The notes beneath the pieces are model-generated. The model did no database searches, was not told where the DNA came from, and worked only from the letters and a program-made list of their open reading frames with translations. The position numbers and the translations under genes are program-made. Of a stretch of 64,000 nucleotides of DNA, positions 16,587 to 26,090 are shown in pieces. The DNA is from Candidatus Thiodiazotropha sp. (ex Monitilora ramsayi) (GTDB taxonomy: Bacteria; Pseudomonadota; Gammaproteobacteria; Chromatiales; Chromatiaceae), in assembly GCA_025655595.1 (NCBI GenBank), contig JAHXIO010000011.1, positions 558,001 to 622,000 of the forward strand, in the 5' to 3' direction. How positions within the stretch are numbered: the stretch's first letter is position 1; every line of letters begins with the position of its first letter.

Positions 16587-17465
16587 TCAATGATAGGGAG
16601 AATCGCTCCCCTCGGGTTGTTCGTTGTAACGCCTATAGGACCACTGATACTGCTCAGGATGTTGCAGAATGACCTTCTCCAGCCCCCGATTCAACGCGGT
16701 CGCCGCTACCTGCGGATCTGCATCACTGACACCGTCCGGCGCGGGATTGAAATGAATATGATATCCCCGTCCACTCGGGAGTCGCTCGGCGTGAGCATAG
16801 ATCACTTTGGCACCGGTCTTCCTTGCCAAGCGATTCACCAGCAGCATGGTCAGGGCCGGTGTGCCGAAAAAAGGGGCGAATAGAGATGCCCGTGAATGTT
16901 TCGGTTCCTGATCGGGCAGGATACAGGTGACACTACCGGCCCGTAGAGCCTGGTAGATCTGCTTAACGCCTTGGGTATCTGTCGGCACCAAAGTGGCGCC
17001 GTTGCGCTCACGGGCCCCTTTGACTAAATCCTCGAATAGCGGCTCTCTTGGAGGACGATAGAGTGAAGTGACTTTCTCATCCGAAGGCAGTGTCAGGCCC
17101 AGGATCTCCCAACAGCCCAGGTGCGGCAACAACAGAATCAAACCCTGGCCGGGCTCTCTCTGCATCAACGACGCATCACTGACTTCCTGCACCAATCCGG
17201 ATACCTGGTCCATGGGACGGAACCAGACATAGGGCAGTTCCATCAAGCTGCAACCAATCTGCTGCAGTACTCGACGGCGCATAGTCTTCCTCTCCTGCCA
17301 GGTGAGTTCAGGAAAACAGAGTTCCAGATTCACCTGGGCGACATGCCGCTCCCGGTTGGGAATCCAGTCATATAAAAGACCCAGCATACGGCCGATGGTG
17401 TGCAGCCATGAGAGCGGCAGATAACCCGTGCGACGCCAGAGTGATATAAGAGCACGTAACAACAT
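16587..17465 (-). CDS. LpxL/HtrB-family lipid A acyltransferase
   Basis: A 292-aa inner-membrane-associated acyltransferase of the lysophospholipid/lipid A family. The catalytic H-x4-E motif is H-L-G-C-W-E at 115-120. The later L-P-D-Q-E-P and F-F-G-T-P-A-L-T blocks match LpxL/LpxM/HtrB proteins, which add secondary acyl chains to Kdo2-lipid A from acyl-ACP. Which acyl position is modified cannot be read from the sequence. It lies 124 bases upstream of the VWA gene on the same strand and may share its transcript. Confidence 0.9.
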   Translation of the reverse strand: MLLRALISLWRRTGYLPLSWLHTIGRMLGLLYDWIPNRERHVAQVNLELCFPELTWQERKTMRRRVLQQIGCSLMELPYVWFRPMDQVSGLVQEVSDASLMQREPGQGLILLLPHLGCWEILGLTLPSDEKVTSLYRPPREPLFEDLVKGARERNGATLVPTDTQGVKQIYQALRAGSVTCILPDQEPKHSRASLFAPFFGTPALTMLLVNRLARKTGAKVIYAHAERLPSGRGYHIHFNPAPDGVSDADPQVAATALNRGLEKVILQHPEQYQWSYRRYNEQPEGSDSPYH

Positions 17466-17642
17466 GGCGTGATTCTACCCTCTCAGCGTCTGCGTAAGAA
17501 GCGCGCCCTATGGACAAAACCACTCCTGGATACTTTAGAGGAGACTCATACCCTCAATACGCTGTTGATCGGATTTCTTTGTAATCGTCACTAGACCATC
17601 TAACATGAAGAAACAGATTGTAGAAAGAACCGAGCATAACTG

Positions 17643-18074
17643 ATGAGTGATGATAACCACCCCCTCAGCCTGACCCCCCAGCAGGCGATGAACATGATGG
17701 ATGACGACCCGCGTACCGTATTGGTCGATATCCGCTCCAGCATGGAGTTCCTCTTTGTCGGACACCCCAAAGGTGCCGTGCATATCCCATGGATCGATGA
17801 ACCGGACTGGACCGTCAATCCACATTTTGTTACCGATATCCGAAAACTCCTGCTTGGCGGTACCGTTTGCACCATCGATGAAGGATGCGCACCTGTGGTT
17901 CTGATCTGTCGCAGCGGTAAGCGCTCGTTGGAAGCAGGTAAGGCGTTGCTGGAGTCCGGTTTTATTCGCGTTTATCACATCGATGAAGGCTTCGAGGGTG
18001 AATTGGACGATAACCATCAGCGCAGTACGACAGGCGGTTGGCGATTTCACGGTCTGCCTTGGGAGCAGTGCTGA
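17643..18074 (+). CDS. Single-domain rhodanese-like sulfurtransferase
   Basis: A 143-aa cytoplasmic rhodanese domain. L-V-D-I-R-S-S-M-E-F starts the fold, and the active-site loop is C-R-S-G-K-R-S with the catalytic Cys at residue 89. The C-terminus includes Y-H-I-D-E-G-F-E-G-E. Such proteins transfer sulfane sulfur, possibly to TusA in this organism. A partner role with tusA-dsrE2 5 kb away is inference only. The ribosome site is weak. Confidence 0.93.
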   Translation: MSDDNHPLSLTPQQAMNMMDDDPRTVLVDIRSSMEFLFVGHPKGAVHIPWIDEPDWTVNPHFVTDIRKLLLGGTVCTIDEGCAPVVLICRSGKRSLEAGKALLESGFIRVYHIDEGFEGELDDNHQRSTTGGWRFHGLPWEQC

Positions 18075-18141
18075 ATGGGAAAATCAAAATCATAGCCGAT
18101 ACTGTGAAATATAGGATCATTTATATGGCAGGGAACGGCTA

Positions 18142-18489
18142 ATGGAGCGATTCATTGCTGTTTTTCTGCTGGCTGTCGGCATCATCTATACCGATCTCGA
18201 CTCGGATAACCTTTTCTACCGCCTGTTGCTGCCTGCGGTTCTTGTCGGCAGTCTGCTCTATCTCTTTTGGTACAAGGCGTTTCTGGCCCTCGTCGGCGCA
18301 GCGCTTGCTTACTATTTTATGGACCTGGAGAGTCAGTCACTCATACGCGGCGCCTTGATGCCTATCCTTTTGGGTGTCTGCCTGGTCTGTTTCCTCATCT
18401 GGTCCGGACTACTCAACATCATCGGCGGCGGTGATACGGGTGGTAGTGACTTCGGTGGCTTCGACGGCGGCGGAGATGGTGGTGGTTAA
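18142..18489 (+). CDS. Small membrane protein with Gly/Asp-rich tail
   Basis: A 115-aa hydrophobic protein with about four membrane segments and a C-terminal tail of Gly, Asp, Phe and Ser (G-G-G-D-T-G-G-S-D-F-G-G pattern). The tail resembles those of some small tail-anchored envelope proteins. AGGGAACGG before the ATG is an acceptable ribosome site. No function can be assigned. It follows the rhodanese gene by 67 bases on the same strand. Confidence 0.75.
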   Translation: MERFIAVFLLAVGIIYTDLDSDNLFYRLLLPAVLVGSLLYLFWYKAFLALVGAALAYYFMDLESQSLIRGALMPILLGVCLVCFLIWSGLLNIIGGGDTGGSDFGGFDGGGDGGG

Positions 18490-18585
18490 GGAATATTTTT
18501 TTAATCTTTTAAGTTGCTGTTGGTAATAACCAACCCAGCCAGGTGACAATCATTAACGATAATTCGCTTTATCTACAGACTTATA

Positions 18586-19362
18586 TCAGTTCTTTATCCC
18601 CACACCTCTGGCCAGTAGCATTAAACTGAAAAGAGTCAGCAATCCAATAAAGCCAAGTATGATTCCCAACGCTACGGCAATCTCAATATCTGAGACACCG
18701 AGAATACCGAAACGAAAAGCATTGACCATATAGAGTACCGGGTTGATCAGTGAAACATCCTGCCAAAATGAGGGTAAAAGGTTAATGGAGTAGAAGACCC
18801 CGCCTAGATAGGTGAGTGGCGTCAGAACAAAAGTCGGCACGATGGAGATATCATCGAATGTCGTGGCATAGACCGCATTGATGAATCCCGCCAATGCAAA
18901 GAGAACCGATGTCAACACAAAGACCAGTAACGTTAAACTGTAGCTGTTTATCTGCAGATCGGTGAAAAACAGAGAAATGACTGTCACCACCACACCCACC
19001 AAAGTACCGCGGGCAACTCCGCCCACCACATAGCCACCGAGTATCACCCAGTTCGGCACAGGGGAGATCAACAACTCCTCGATATAGTGCTGAAGTTTTG
19101 TACTGAAGAAAGACGAAACCACATTGGCATATGAGTTCTGGATTACTGACATCAGGATCAGACCCGGCACGATGAAATCGATATAACTGTAGCCCTCCAT
19201 TTCACCGATCCGCTCACCGATCAACTTACCGAATATCACGAAATAGAGGGTGGTGGTAATCGCAGGCGGCAGAATCGTCTGCACCCAGATACGCATGAAG
19301 CGCAGGATCTCTTTAGTGACGATGGTACGCAACGCAATAGCATACAACCCCCAAGGCTTCAT
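18586..19362 (-). CDS. yadH: ABC-2 type transporter permease (YadH-like)
   Basis: A 258-aa permease with six membrane segments and the ABC-2 family signature near the C-terminus. F-V-L-T-P-L-T-Y-L-G-G-V-F-Y-S near residue 175 is the usual motif. Its start overlaps the stop of the ATPase gene as ATGA. The pair matches E. coli YadGH, an exporter of unknown substrate. Confidence 0.93.
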   Translation of the reverse strand: MKPWGLYAIALRTIVTKEILRFMRIWVQTILPPAITTTLYFVIFGKLIGERIGEMEGYSYIDFIVPGLILMSVIQNSYANVVSSFFSTKLQHYIEELLISPVPNWVILGGYVVGGVARGTLVGVVVTVISLFFTDLQINSYSLTLLVFVLTSVLFALAGFINAVYATTFDDISIVPTFVLTPLTYLGGVFYSINLLPSFWQDVSLINPVLYMVNAFRFGILGVSDIEIAVALGIILGFIGLLTLFSLMLLARGVGIKN

Positions 19363-20285
19363 GGTGCCTCCCTTTTCGATCGATCCACAAGATCGATGAA
19401 CAACTGCTCGAGGCGGTTCTGCTTATTGCGCATGCTAGTGACTGTAATTCCCAGCTGTGAGAGGCGATCAAAGAGGTCGTTCATGGATTGTTCGCGCGTA
19501 ATCTCGACTTCGAGCGTCTCGGTATCCTGCAGCTTTACCCGATACGAGGCAAGATCCGGTACTGCCTCAAGTGGATTGCCAAGATTGAGCACGAAAGTTT
19601 CCGTATTCAACTGACTCAGCAATCTCGGCATACTGGTCTGCTCGATAATCTTTCCATGATCAATGATGGCGATATTGCGGCAGAGGCTCTCCGCCTCCTC
19701 CAGATAGTGGGTTGTCAGAATGATGGTTGTTCCCTTTGCATTGATCTCCTGCAAAAAGCGCCACATGGAGCGACGAATCTCTATGTCCACCCCCGCGGTC
19801 GGCTCATCCAGAATCAGCAGGCGCGGCTGATGCACCAAGGCTCGCGCAATCATCAGTCGCCGTTTCATGCCACCGGACAGCCAACGGGCCTGAGTCCCCC
19901 GCTTCTCCCAAAGATCGAGCTGCTTGAGGTAGATCTCTGCCCGTTCAAACGCGAGTTTACGCGGTATGCCGTAGTAACCCGCCTGATTGACAAGGATCTC
20001 AACCACCGGCTCCCACATATTGAAGTTGAACTCCTGCGGTACCAGGCCGATCAAGCGCTTCGCCGCCTCTCTGTCTTCAGAGAGATCATGACCGTAGATG
20101 GAGATGGAACCTGAGCTCTTGTTGACCAAGGAAGCGATGATACTGATCGCAGTCGACTTACCCGCCCCATTCGGCCCCAGTAATGCAAAGAAATCACCGG
20201 CTTGCACCTTCAGGCTAATGCCTTTGAGGGCTTCGAAACCATTACGGTACGTCTTATGAAGATTATCTATTGTCAGTGCTGTCAC
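19359..20285 (-). CDS. yadG: ABC transporter ATP-binding protein (YadG-like)
   Basis: A 308-aa ATPase with Walker A G-P-N-G-A-G-K-S-T at 37-45, the signature L-S-G-G-M-K-R-R near 148 and Walker B L-L-I-L-D-E-P-T-A-G-V-D near 166. The C-terminal extension (from about residue 230) ends in a coil typical of YadG/CcmA-type subunits. It drives the YadH-like permease encoded next. Confidence 0.94.
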   Translation of the reverse strand: MTALTIDNLHKTYRNGFEALKGISLKVQAGDFFALLGPNGAGKSTAISIIASLVNKSSGSISIYGHDLSEDREAAKRLIGLVPQEFNFNMWEPVVEILVNQAGYYGIPRKLAFERAEIYLKQLDLWEKRGTQARWLSGGMKRRLMIARALVHQPRLLILDEPTAGVDIEIRRSMWRFLQEINAKGTTIILTTHYLEEAESLCRNIAIIDHGKIIEQTSMPRLLSQLNTETFVLNLGNPLEAVPDLASYRVKLQDTETLEVEITREQSMNDLFDRLSQLGITVTSMRNKQNRLEQLFIDLVDRSKREAP

Positions 20286-20598
20286 GGCGATGTATGCAGA
20301 ATTTCAACCAGGGGCGCATTGTATCGCTTGCTCCCCTTATATTGCACGTCGCTTCGGGCAATAGCGCCCTGCTCGGAATATGATCCCAACCCCATATATA
20401 AATTGAGGGTTTTGGGATCAATCGAAGATCATTATCCAACGAACGAATGAGTCGCCGGCACGGCTCTATCGGTTTCGCACAGACGGGAAGATCAATCAGA
20501 TGAGAATGCAGATATGGACAAACCGGTGAATATTCCGACTAAGATTGTACAGCAACACTGTCGGCTGCAAAGGCATTGAGTCAACTCATCGAGAGTTC
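20286..20598. other. Intergenic, 313 bases
   Basis: This gap separates the GH13 gene (its end) from the yadG start, both on the minus strand. It should hold the yadGH promoter. I see no terminator, repeat, RNA gene or convincing small frame. Confidence 0.5.
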
Positions 20599-22359
20599 TC
20601 ACTCGTATGTCATTACAGAGGTATTTTCGCCTTGTTTATGCTCAATGGTAAAACTGAAGTCCCGCAGGTCTGCTCGCAACGTCGCAACACAAAGTCCGTT
20701 GTGCCAGGTTAAAACAAGAGTGTCTGTATCCGAATCGGCAACTGTCAACCTGCCTGAGAATGCCGGAGAGGTATTGCGTAGACGTATCAGCTCGATCTGA
20801 TCCTTTACAACAGCTTGCTGCAAGCCATTTTCAATTTCTTCTTGGCTTAGATTTGTGCGATTAATCTCCTTGTGCCCCGCAGCCCCCCCTTCGTCGGCTG
20901 CTTCGTAATCATTCTTGCCGGCAAACAGATCGAGATACCATACCTGTGGAATGCCGGGCATAAATAACTGTATTGCACGGGCGAGCAGCAACTTTTGCTC
21001 ATTCTCACCCAATGCACTGAAAAATGTGGCATTTACCTGGTAGTAGGCAATTTTTTTCCCGTCCGGACCGTAGAGATTCTTGACTCGTCCACCCCGTTCA
21101 ATTATCCGGTCCACGACAACTTCAATCTGATCGTCATTCAGTAAACCTTGATTGAAAATACCGTCAACCTCCGCACCTTTGAGATCCAGCACAGGTATAC
21201 CGTCATGGCAACCCAGCATATTGATAGTCTGCAATCCTTTCTCAGTAATCTCCCGGATCCACGCAAGCAGATGCTGGTTAGTACCGCGCTCCAGTGCGTC
21301 GATAACCAAGCCGGGAAAGAAAAAATCGTAGATAGGATAGCCCTTACCTGCTACCTCTTCATGAATCCGTGTGCCGTATTCTGAATGGATTTCGGGAAAG
21401 ATTGTGAGGTCATACTGTTTTGCGATCTGTTTCAGCCGCTCAAGATAGACCCATGTGCCGGGTTTGTTAAAGAAGTTGCATTCTCCAGGCTCTTTGTGCA
21501 GATAAGCAAAGGCATCCAACCGAATGATCTTTGCCCCGTACTGCTTCAATTTTTTCAGCGTCTCTTCATAGAACGCCCACACCTTCTCCGACTTGGGGTT
21601 CAGATCCATCTGGCCCAGATACTGGCGTTTTTTCTCTACGACAGAGAGAATCTCGCTTCGATAGTGAGCGTAACCATCAAGATCCATAATACGCAGATCG
21701 GCCTCTGACTCGATGTTTTCATTGACCATGGCCGCGATAGCAGTTGCTCCCTCACGGGTCACGCCTTGAATCCCTGAAAAATCCTCAGGGGCGAGATAAC
21801 TGTAGTCAACCTGTTGGTAGAAGGTATTCCAATAGGGCCGCTGGGTGCCATCGGGAAATCCCACTTTCAGAATGGGTAGGCCGGGTTTGCGCATAAACAG
21901 CTTATCCAGGAACTCAGCCTTAGGAATGATATGTCCGTCATCGCCCATTTCGCCGTGGGTATGCCAGAATTTATTCCAATCGACAAAAAAGTGTTTATAT
22001 TCAGACACATCCCCCTTCTCAAGGAGATCTTTGAACTGCGGGGATGCGACCGAGAGATGGTTCAGTATCAGATCGAACTTAAAAGTAATTCCGAGATCGT
22101 GCAGCGCCTCCAGATCCTTTTCCGAGACAAGCGCCTTGTTCAGATCATAGTCGACAATGGAGAAACCACGATCCAAATCACTATTGAAAAAGGTAGGGAG
22201 AATGTAAAAAAGAGAGAAGGTGTCCTTCAGCTCAGGGCGTTCGAGCAATGAGACAATATCGGACAACTTTCCACCAATGCTGTCAGGATAAGCATTCAGC
22301 ATGACGCCGCTGGGGGCATCCTGATCCTGCTGGATCGTGTCTTTTTCTTTCTTTGCCAT
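20599..22359 (-). CDS. GH13 phosphorylase-like enzyme (sucrose/glucosylglycerate phosphorylase group)
   Basis: A 586-aa alpha-amylase-superfamily enzyme of the GH13 subfamily 18 type. The nucleophile is Asp282 in I-I-R-L-D-A-F-A-Y. The acid/base is Glu323 in F-P-E-I-H-S-E-Y-G. The transition-state Asp386 is in L-G-C-H-D-G-I-P. The N-terminus lacks a signal, so it acts in the cytoplasm, reversibly splitting an alpha-glucoside with phosphate. It is longer than sucrose phosphorylases (about 490-500 aa). An extra segment around residues 215-260 may set the acceptor; the substrate is therefore left open. The start at 22359 has AAAGG six bases upstream. The gene stands alone. Confidence 0.85.
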   Translation of the reverse strand: MAKKEKDTIQQDQDAPSGVMLNAYPDSIGGKLSDIVSLLERPELKDTFSLFYILPTFFNSDLDRGFSIVDYDLNKALVSEKDLEALHDLGITFKFDLILNHLSVASPQFKDLLEKGDVSEYKHFFVDWNKFWHTHGEMGDDGHIIPKAEFLDKLFMRKPGLPILKVGFPDGTQRPYWNTFYQQVDYSYLAPEDFSGIQGVTREGATAIAAMVNENIESEADLRIMDLDGYAHYRSEILSVVEKKRQYLGQMDLNPKSEKVWAFYEETLKKLKQYGAKIIRLDAFAYLHKEPGECNFFNKPGTWVYLERLKQIAKQYDLTIFPEIHSEYGTRIHEEVAGKGYPIYDFFFPGLVIDALERGTNQHLLAWIREITEKGLQTINMLGCHDGIPVLDLKGAEVDGIFNQGLLNDDQIEVVVDRIIERGGRVKNLYGPDGKKIAYYQVNATFFSALGENEQKLLLARAIQLFMPGIPQVWYLDLFAGKNDYEAADEGGAAGHKEINRTNLSQEEIENGLQQAVVKDQIELIRLRNTSPAFSGRLTVADSDTDTLVLTWHNGLCVATLRADLRDFSFTIEHKQGENTSVMTYE

Positions 22360-22660
22360 TACCAACCTTTATTGTGTTTCTTATGTCGCTGTTTCTACTG
22401 CGAAATGCGTGCATAGGATTATATCGATTCAGAGGCTGGACACAACGGCTCAGTGGAAAGAGGGTCGATTCAAGCCTCCTATATCATTCAATCGGCAGGA
22501 ACTTACCTTGTTTAAGCAAAATTTTTTTATCTGTGATCGAGGTTTGATCGGGCAGTACCACTGCTCGACAGAGAGTCGTAAATGAATGAAATCAACTCAC
22601 CGATACTGATTTCCCGAGAGATACGATTTGTCTTATCTCAGCCCAATCTGGCGTGGGAAT
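22360..22660. other. Intergenic, 301 bases
   Basis: The gap lies between the TlpA-like gene (its end) and the GH13 start. It is A+T-rich by eye and should contain the GH13 promoter on the minus strand. No hairpin, repeat or RNA is evident. Confidence 0.45.
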
Positions 22661-23188
22661 TCAATTCAGATCGGGATGCCCAGTCAAGGCCCTCACTTGA
22701 GCCAGCACTGAAGGTTCATCCCAATCCAGACCACCAACAACCCGGGCAACAACCAGTCCCTGTGCATTCACGATATAGGAGGTGGGGAGTGCCAACACAC
22801 GCCATTGTTCCAGCATGGTTGATTTCTCATCCAACAGGATAGGAAGCGAGAGGGAACGTTTTGAGAGAAACTGCTCAATCACATCCTTGCTTTGACCGCT
22901 GTTGACTGTAAGGACAGTTACGTCCTCCTGAGCCAGGATCTCTGCCGCTCGTTGGAGATCTGGGAACTCTTTGATGCAAGGTGTGCACCATGTGGCCCAA
23001 AAGCTGACGATATATGCCTTGTCTCTATAGTCGGCCCGCTCATGGACTCTTCCCGTGAGATCCGGCAGTGAAAAATCGGTTGCCGCTTTGGGTTCGGTAT
23101 AGGCTCTTATCCCCAACCCCGCAGACAAGGACGCTGCCGTTGCACAAAAGAAAAAGACCGCAATTACAGTCGTTACCGAACTTCTCAT
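22661..23188 (-). CDS. TlpA-family periplasmic thiol-disulfide protein
   Basis: A 175-aa thioredoxin-fold protein with an N-terminal signal/anchor (residues 1-25) and the active site W-A-T-W-C-T-P-C at 65-71. F-S-L-P-D-L-T-G-R-V before it and L-P-T-S-Y-I-V-N after it (the cis-Pro loop) are typical of TlpA/ResA reductases, which keep periplasmic thiols or cytochrome c cysteines reduced. The ATG at 23188 is preceded by GAGGTGG; an in-frame start ten codons upstream is less likely. It lies 86 bases after the unknown exported protein and may share its operon. Confidence 0.9.
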   Translation of the reverse strand: MRSSVTTVIAVFFFCATAASLSAGLGIRAYTEPKAATDFSLPDLTGRVHERADYRDKAYIVSFWATWCTPCIKEFPDLQRAAEILAQEDVTVLTVNSGQSKDVIEQFLSKRSLSLPILLDEKSTMLEQWRVLALPTSYIVNAQGLVVARVVGGLDWDEPSVLAQVRALTGHPDLN

Positions 23189-23274
23189 GCAAACCACCTC
23201 AGGGCTTGTCAACGCCAAGAGACCATAGTTGGGTCCAGTATAATACTGAACCCAACACCAATCGAACTACACTA

Positions 23275-23718
23275 TTACTTCATAGGTTCCACTTGCTGCC
23301 CTGGCCAGGCCAAACCATCTCTGTAGAGGGACTGATATTCAAAATCTGCCTGTTTCTGAGTCCATACAGTGACATACTTTCCACCCTTCTTTACACGCAA
23401 CGCGTCAACATTGATTGCGTTGAATCTCGGATGCTTTTTACCCTCGATCTGAACTGTATCCAGAACATACCTGACTTTGATATCCCGAGACAGGTTCGGC
23501 ATAAAAAGATAATCTCCCTCGCCAACCATCAAGACAAAATCCGACTCAAGAGCGATATGCGGATCCAGTCTCTCTGCAGGACATGAGACACCATGATGAG
23601 CACATTCATGGCCGTTAATAGTGCCGGTAATTGTCTCTGCATTGGCCCACATCGGATAGGCAAGGAGAGCTGTCAGTGGCAGTGTCAGTTTGATCCATCG
23701 AAAAGATAGGGGTTTCAT
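23275..23718 (-). CDS. Exported protein of unknown function
   Basis: A 147-aa protein with a clear Sec signal (residues 1-27, W-A-N-A-E cleavage). The mature part has two Cys and two adjacent His in I-N-G-H-E-C-A-H-H-G-V-S-C-P, a possible metal or haem site, then a beta-rich domain (D-P-H-I-A-L-E-S-D-F-V-L). I do not recognise the family. It is followed on the same strand by the TlpA-like gene, so its cysteines may be the target of that protein; this is inference. Confidence 0.75.
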   Translation of the reverse strand: MKPLSFRWIKLTLPLTALLAYPMWANAETITGTINGHECAHHGVSCPAERLDPHIALESDFVLMVGEGDYLFMPNLSRDIKVRYVLDTVQIEGKKHPRFNAINVDALRVKKGGKYVTVWTQKQADFEYQSLYRDGLAWPGQQVEPMK

Positions 23719-24183
23719 TTGGTACCCTCCTCCGTTTATTTCATGTTGTAAAATATTGACTTCAACCGGGAGAACGCTACTGATACTGAACCCATTGCTC
23801 CCGACACTGATATATACGCAGGAGATCGAATATGAGATTCCTTTGAATAGATAATCTCAAGTCAATAGTTCAGGGATGCCAAATGATTAAATTTCTTATT
23901 TCTTTATACCCATACCATGCAGAAGGTAAAACACCCGACGGTCTTGTTAAGTGATTATTTGTCACGTTTCGGTATACCAGAATATAGATACCTAACGCTT
24001 ACTCACCTTGACAATGAACACGGGAACAGCAGGACTTTTTAACCGAAAGAAGAATACTTAAAGACGTTTCGACAGACAAAGTTAACAAGCCAGCGTTGTT
24101 ATCGCGGCTATTCACTCTGTTTAGTGACTTGAATTACAAAGCCGAGGCCCAAGTCAACCCAAGGATCCAGAGCCACTTCAGCC
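23719..24183. other. Intergenic, 465 bases
   Basis: A+T-rich gap before the exported-protein gene. The only symmetrical sequence noted is an 8-base palindrome GGTATACC at 23971. I see no supported gene, RNA, terminator or mobile element. Confidence 0.5.
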
Positions 24184-25725
24184 TTACTTAGACAGGTTGG
24201 CACCCGTGACGACCGCATTGATATTGACCAGCTGAGATTGGGTCAGGCTGGAAAATCCAAGATCCACAACGCGTTTCTTTCCCGCCATCAGCTCCCCCCT
24301 GTAGGCGCGTTTCACACTCCTTATTACGCCACTACTATCACGGTATCTCACTGTCACAACGACATTCTTAACATCACCCGGCGTGGGGTTGGTTAATTCC
24401 GCTTTAAGCCTGCCGTTGTTATCCAGGCCAGTGCGGATTTTGATATATTTCTGTGGATTATCCTGAAGATCGATCTCCATTAAAGATCGATAGGCGAGTT
24501 TTCCCTGCTTTGTTTTATTAGAGGCAGCTTTTGAATAGTAGGATTTTGCACTTGTGATATCACCCTCACGTTTAGCAATATTTCCAAGAAGGGTGTAGGC
24601 ATTTGCGGTGGGAAGCAGTTGAATACTTTTCTCCAGATCCCGCTTGGCTGCCGTTGATACGTTTAACCGATCGTTGACCTGACCTCGCTTCAGATAGTAG
24701 TAGAAGAAGCCATTATTCAGCCGAACCGCCTTGCTATAGTGGCGCTTTGCCTTTCCGTACTCCTCCTTCTTCTCTTCTATATCCCCCAATAAAGCATGAA
24801 AATGCCCCTCCTTTGGTTCCAGGTCAATTGCCTTCTTTGCCAAGCGGAGGGCCTTGCTCAAATCGTCTTCCTCCAAAGCCTTACGTCCTTCATCATAGGC
24901 CTCATAAGCGGGTTGTGTTCGTTTAAGGTGGGCCGTCATGGAGTGATACCTCTGTTCGCCGCGCTCTCCGCCGCCAGGAAGTATGGTAAGGGTTTGTATA
25001 TTATTCTCGACCCGTTCCCGGGACGGTGGATGACTGGCAAACAGACCACTCAACCAATCCTGGTTCTTGCTTTCAGACAGTCGGACGAAAGTACGCTGCA
25101 GATCGACCGCGCCCTGCGGATCATAGCCGGCCTTCGACATATACTTCATACCATAGAAGTCAGATTCCCGTTCTGCATCCCTTCCGTATTTCTGTGTCAC
25201 CAATTGTGCGCCAATCCCTGCACCCAAAGCGGCTAACTGTGCATACTCTTTGTCCTGTGTACCGACAACCGTGGCCAAAACAGCACCCTGGATCAGCATC
25301 CCACGAGACATACTGCTCACTGTGTGTTTTGCAGCTGCATGAGTGATCTCATGCCCCAAAACCGCAGCCAGCTCCGCTTCGCTCTCCAACTCTACCAGTA
25401 GCCCCCTGTTTAAGGAGATCTTGCCACCGGGCAGAGCCCAGGCATTGGGAACTGAGCTATTCAAGACTTTAAACTCATAGGGAAGCCTGCGATCGCTCAC
25501 AGCCGCGAGTTTCTGCCCCACCTCACTGACATAGGCAGTCAATTTTTTATCCACAACATAATCTCCTCCCTGAGCCTGACGTAGCGGGGCGTAGTTTTTC
25601 CTTCCGATCTCAAGCTCTTGGGCTTCTGAGACAAGACTTAACTGGTTTTCGCCGGTAACCGGGTTAACCGCACAACCGGTCAGGCAGGCTATTAGCATGA
25701 ACGCTGATAACAGAATTTTATGCAT
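24184..25725 (-). CDS. M48 metalloprotease lipoprotein with TPR region
   Basis: A 513-aa lipoprotein. The signal ends in C-L-T-G-C (lipidated Cys at 18). The protease domain has L-G-H-E-I-T-H-A-A-A-K-H (HEITH at 125-129). A tetratricopeptide-like region (about 250-420) and a C-terminal beta-rich domain follow. It is an LoiP/BepA-class outer-membrane quality-control protease with an extra domain. An upstream open extension of 65 codons is rejected because it would bury the signal peptide; the ATG at 25725 or the GTG at 25728 is the start. Confidence 0.88.
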   Translation of the reverse strand: MHKILLSAFMLIACLTGCAVNPVTGENQLSLVSEAQELEIGRKNYAPLRQAQGGDYVVDKKLTAYVSEVGQKLAAVSDRRLPYEFKVLNSSVPNAWALPGGKISLNRGLLVELESEAELAAVLGHEITHAAAKHTVSSMSRGMLIQGAVLATVVGTQDKEYAQLAALGAGIGAQLVTQKYGRDAERESDFYGMKYMSKAGYDPQGAVDLQRTFVRLSESKNQDWLSGLFASHPPSRERVENNIQTLTILPGGGERGEQRYHSMTAHLKRTQPAYEAYDEGRKALEEDDLSKALRLAKKAIDLEPKEGHFHALLGDIEEKKEEYGKAKRHYSKAVRLNNGFFYYYLKRGQVNDRLNVSTAAKRDLEKSIQLLPTANAYTLLGNIAKREGDITSAKSYYSKAASNKTKQGKLAYRSLMEIDLQDNPQKYIKIRTGLDNNGRLKAELTNPTPGDVKNVVVTVRYRDSSGVIRSVKRAYRGELMAGKKRVVDLGFSSLTQSQLVNINAVVTGANLSK

Positions 25726-26090
25726 CACGTGATCCAGTTTTAAAAAATTCAATACACGGGCATCGGCTTCCCGAGAAGATACTCCTTCCCACAACCAACG
25801 TCGATATCCGATCCTTCCTTTTTCAATTAATTTTATAAAGCCGTTCAACCGCTTAACTATATTTTGCGCAGAAATACGGGCCTGAGAGGTGACGTTCGAA
25901 TTCAATCGTGGTTTTATCAATTATAATAATCACGAGCCATCCAATTGTCCTGTAGCTGACTGCGGATTAACATTGTTTGACATCTTGATTATTACTCAAT
26001 ATGTGAGGATTTACTGACACCCAGATACTGAACAACAGGTGGGAAGCGGGGTCTGACTTTATCTATAGCTACTAACCATTTAGAGACACT
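25726..26090. other. Intergenic, 365 bases
   Basis: Divergent promoter region for the M48 gene (minus) and the dioxygenase-like gene (plus). No strong promoter boxes, repeat or RNA are visible. Confidence 0.45.
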
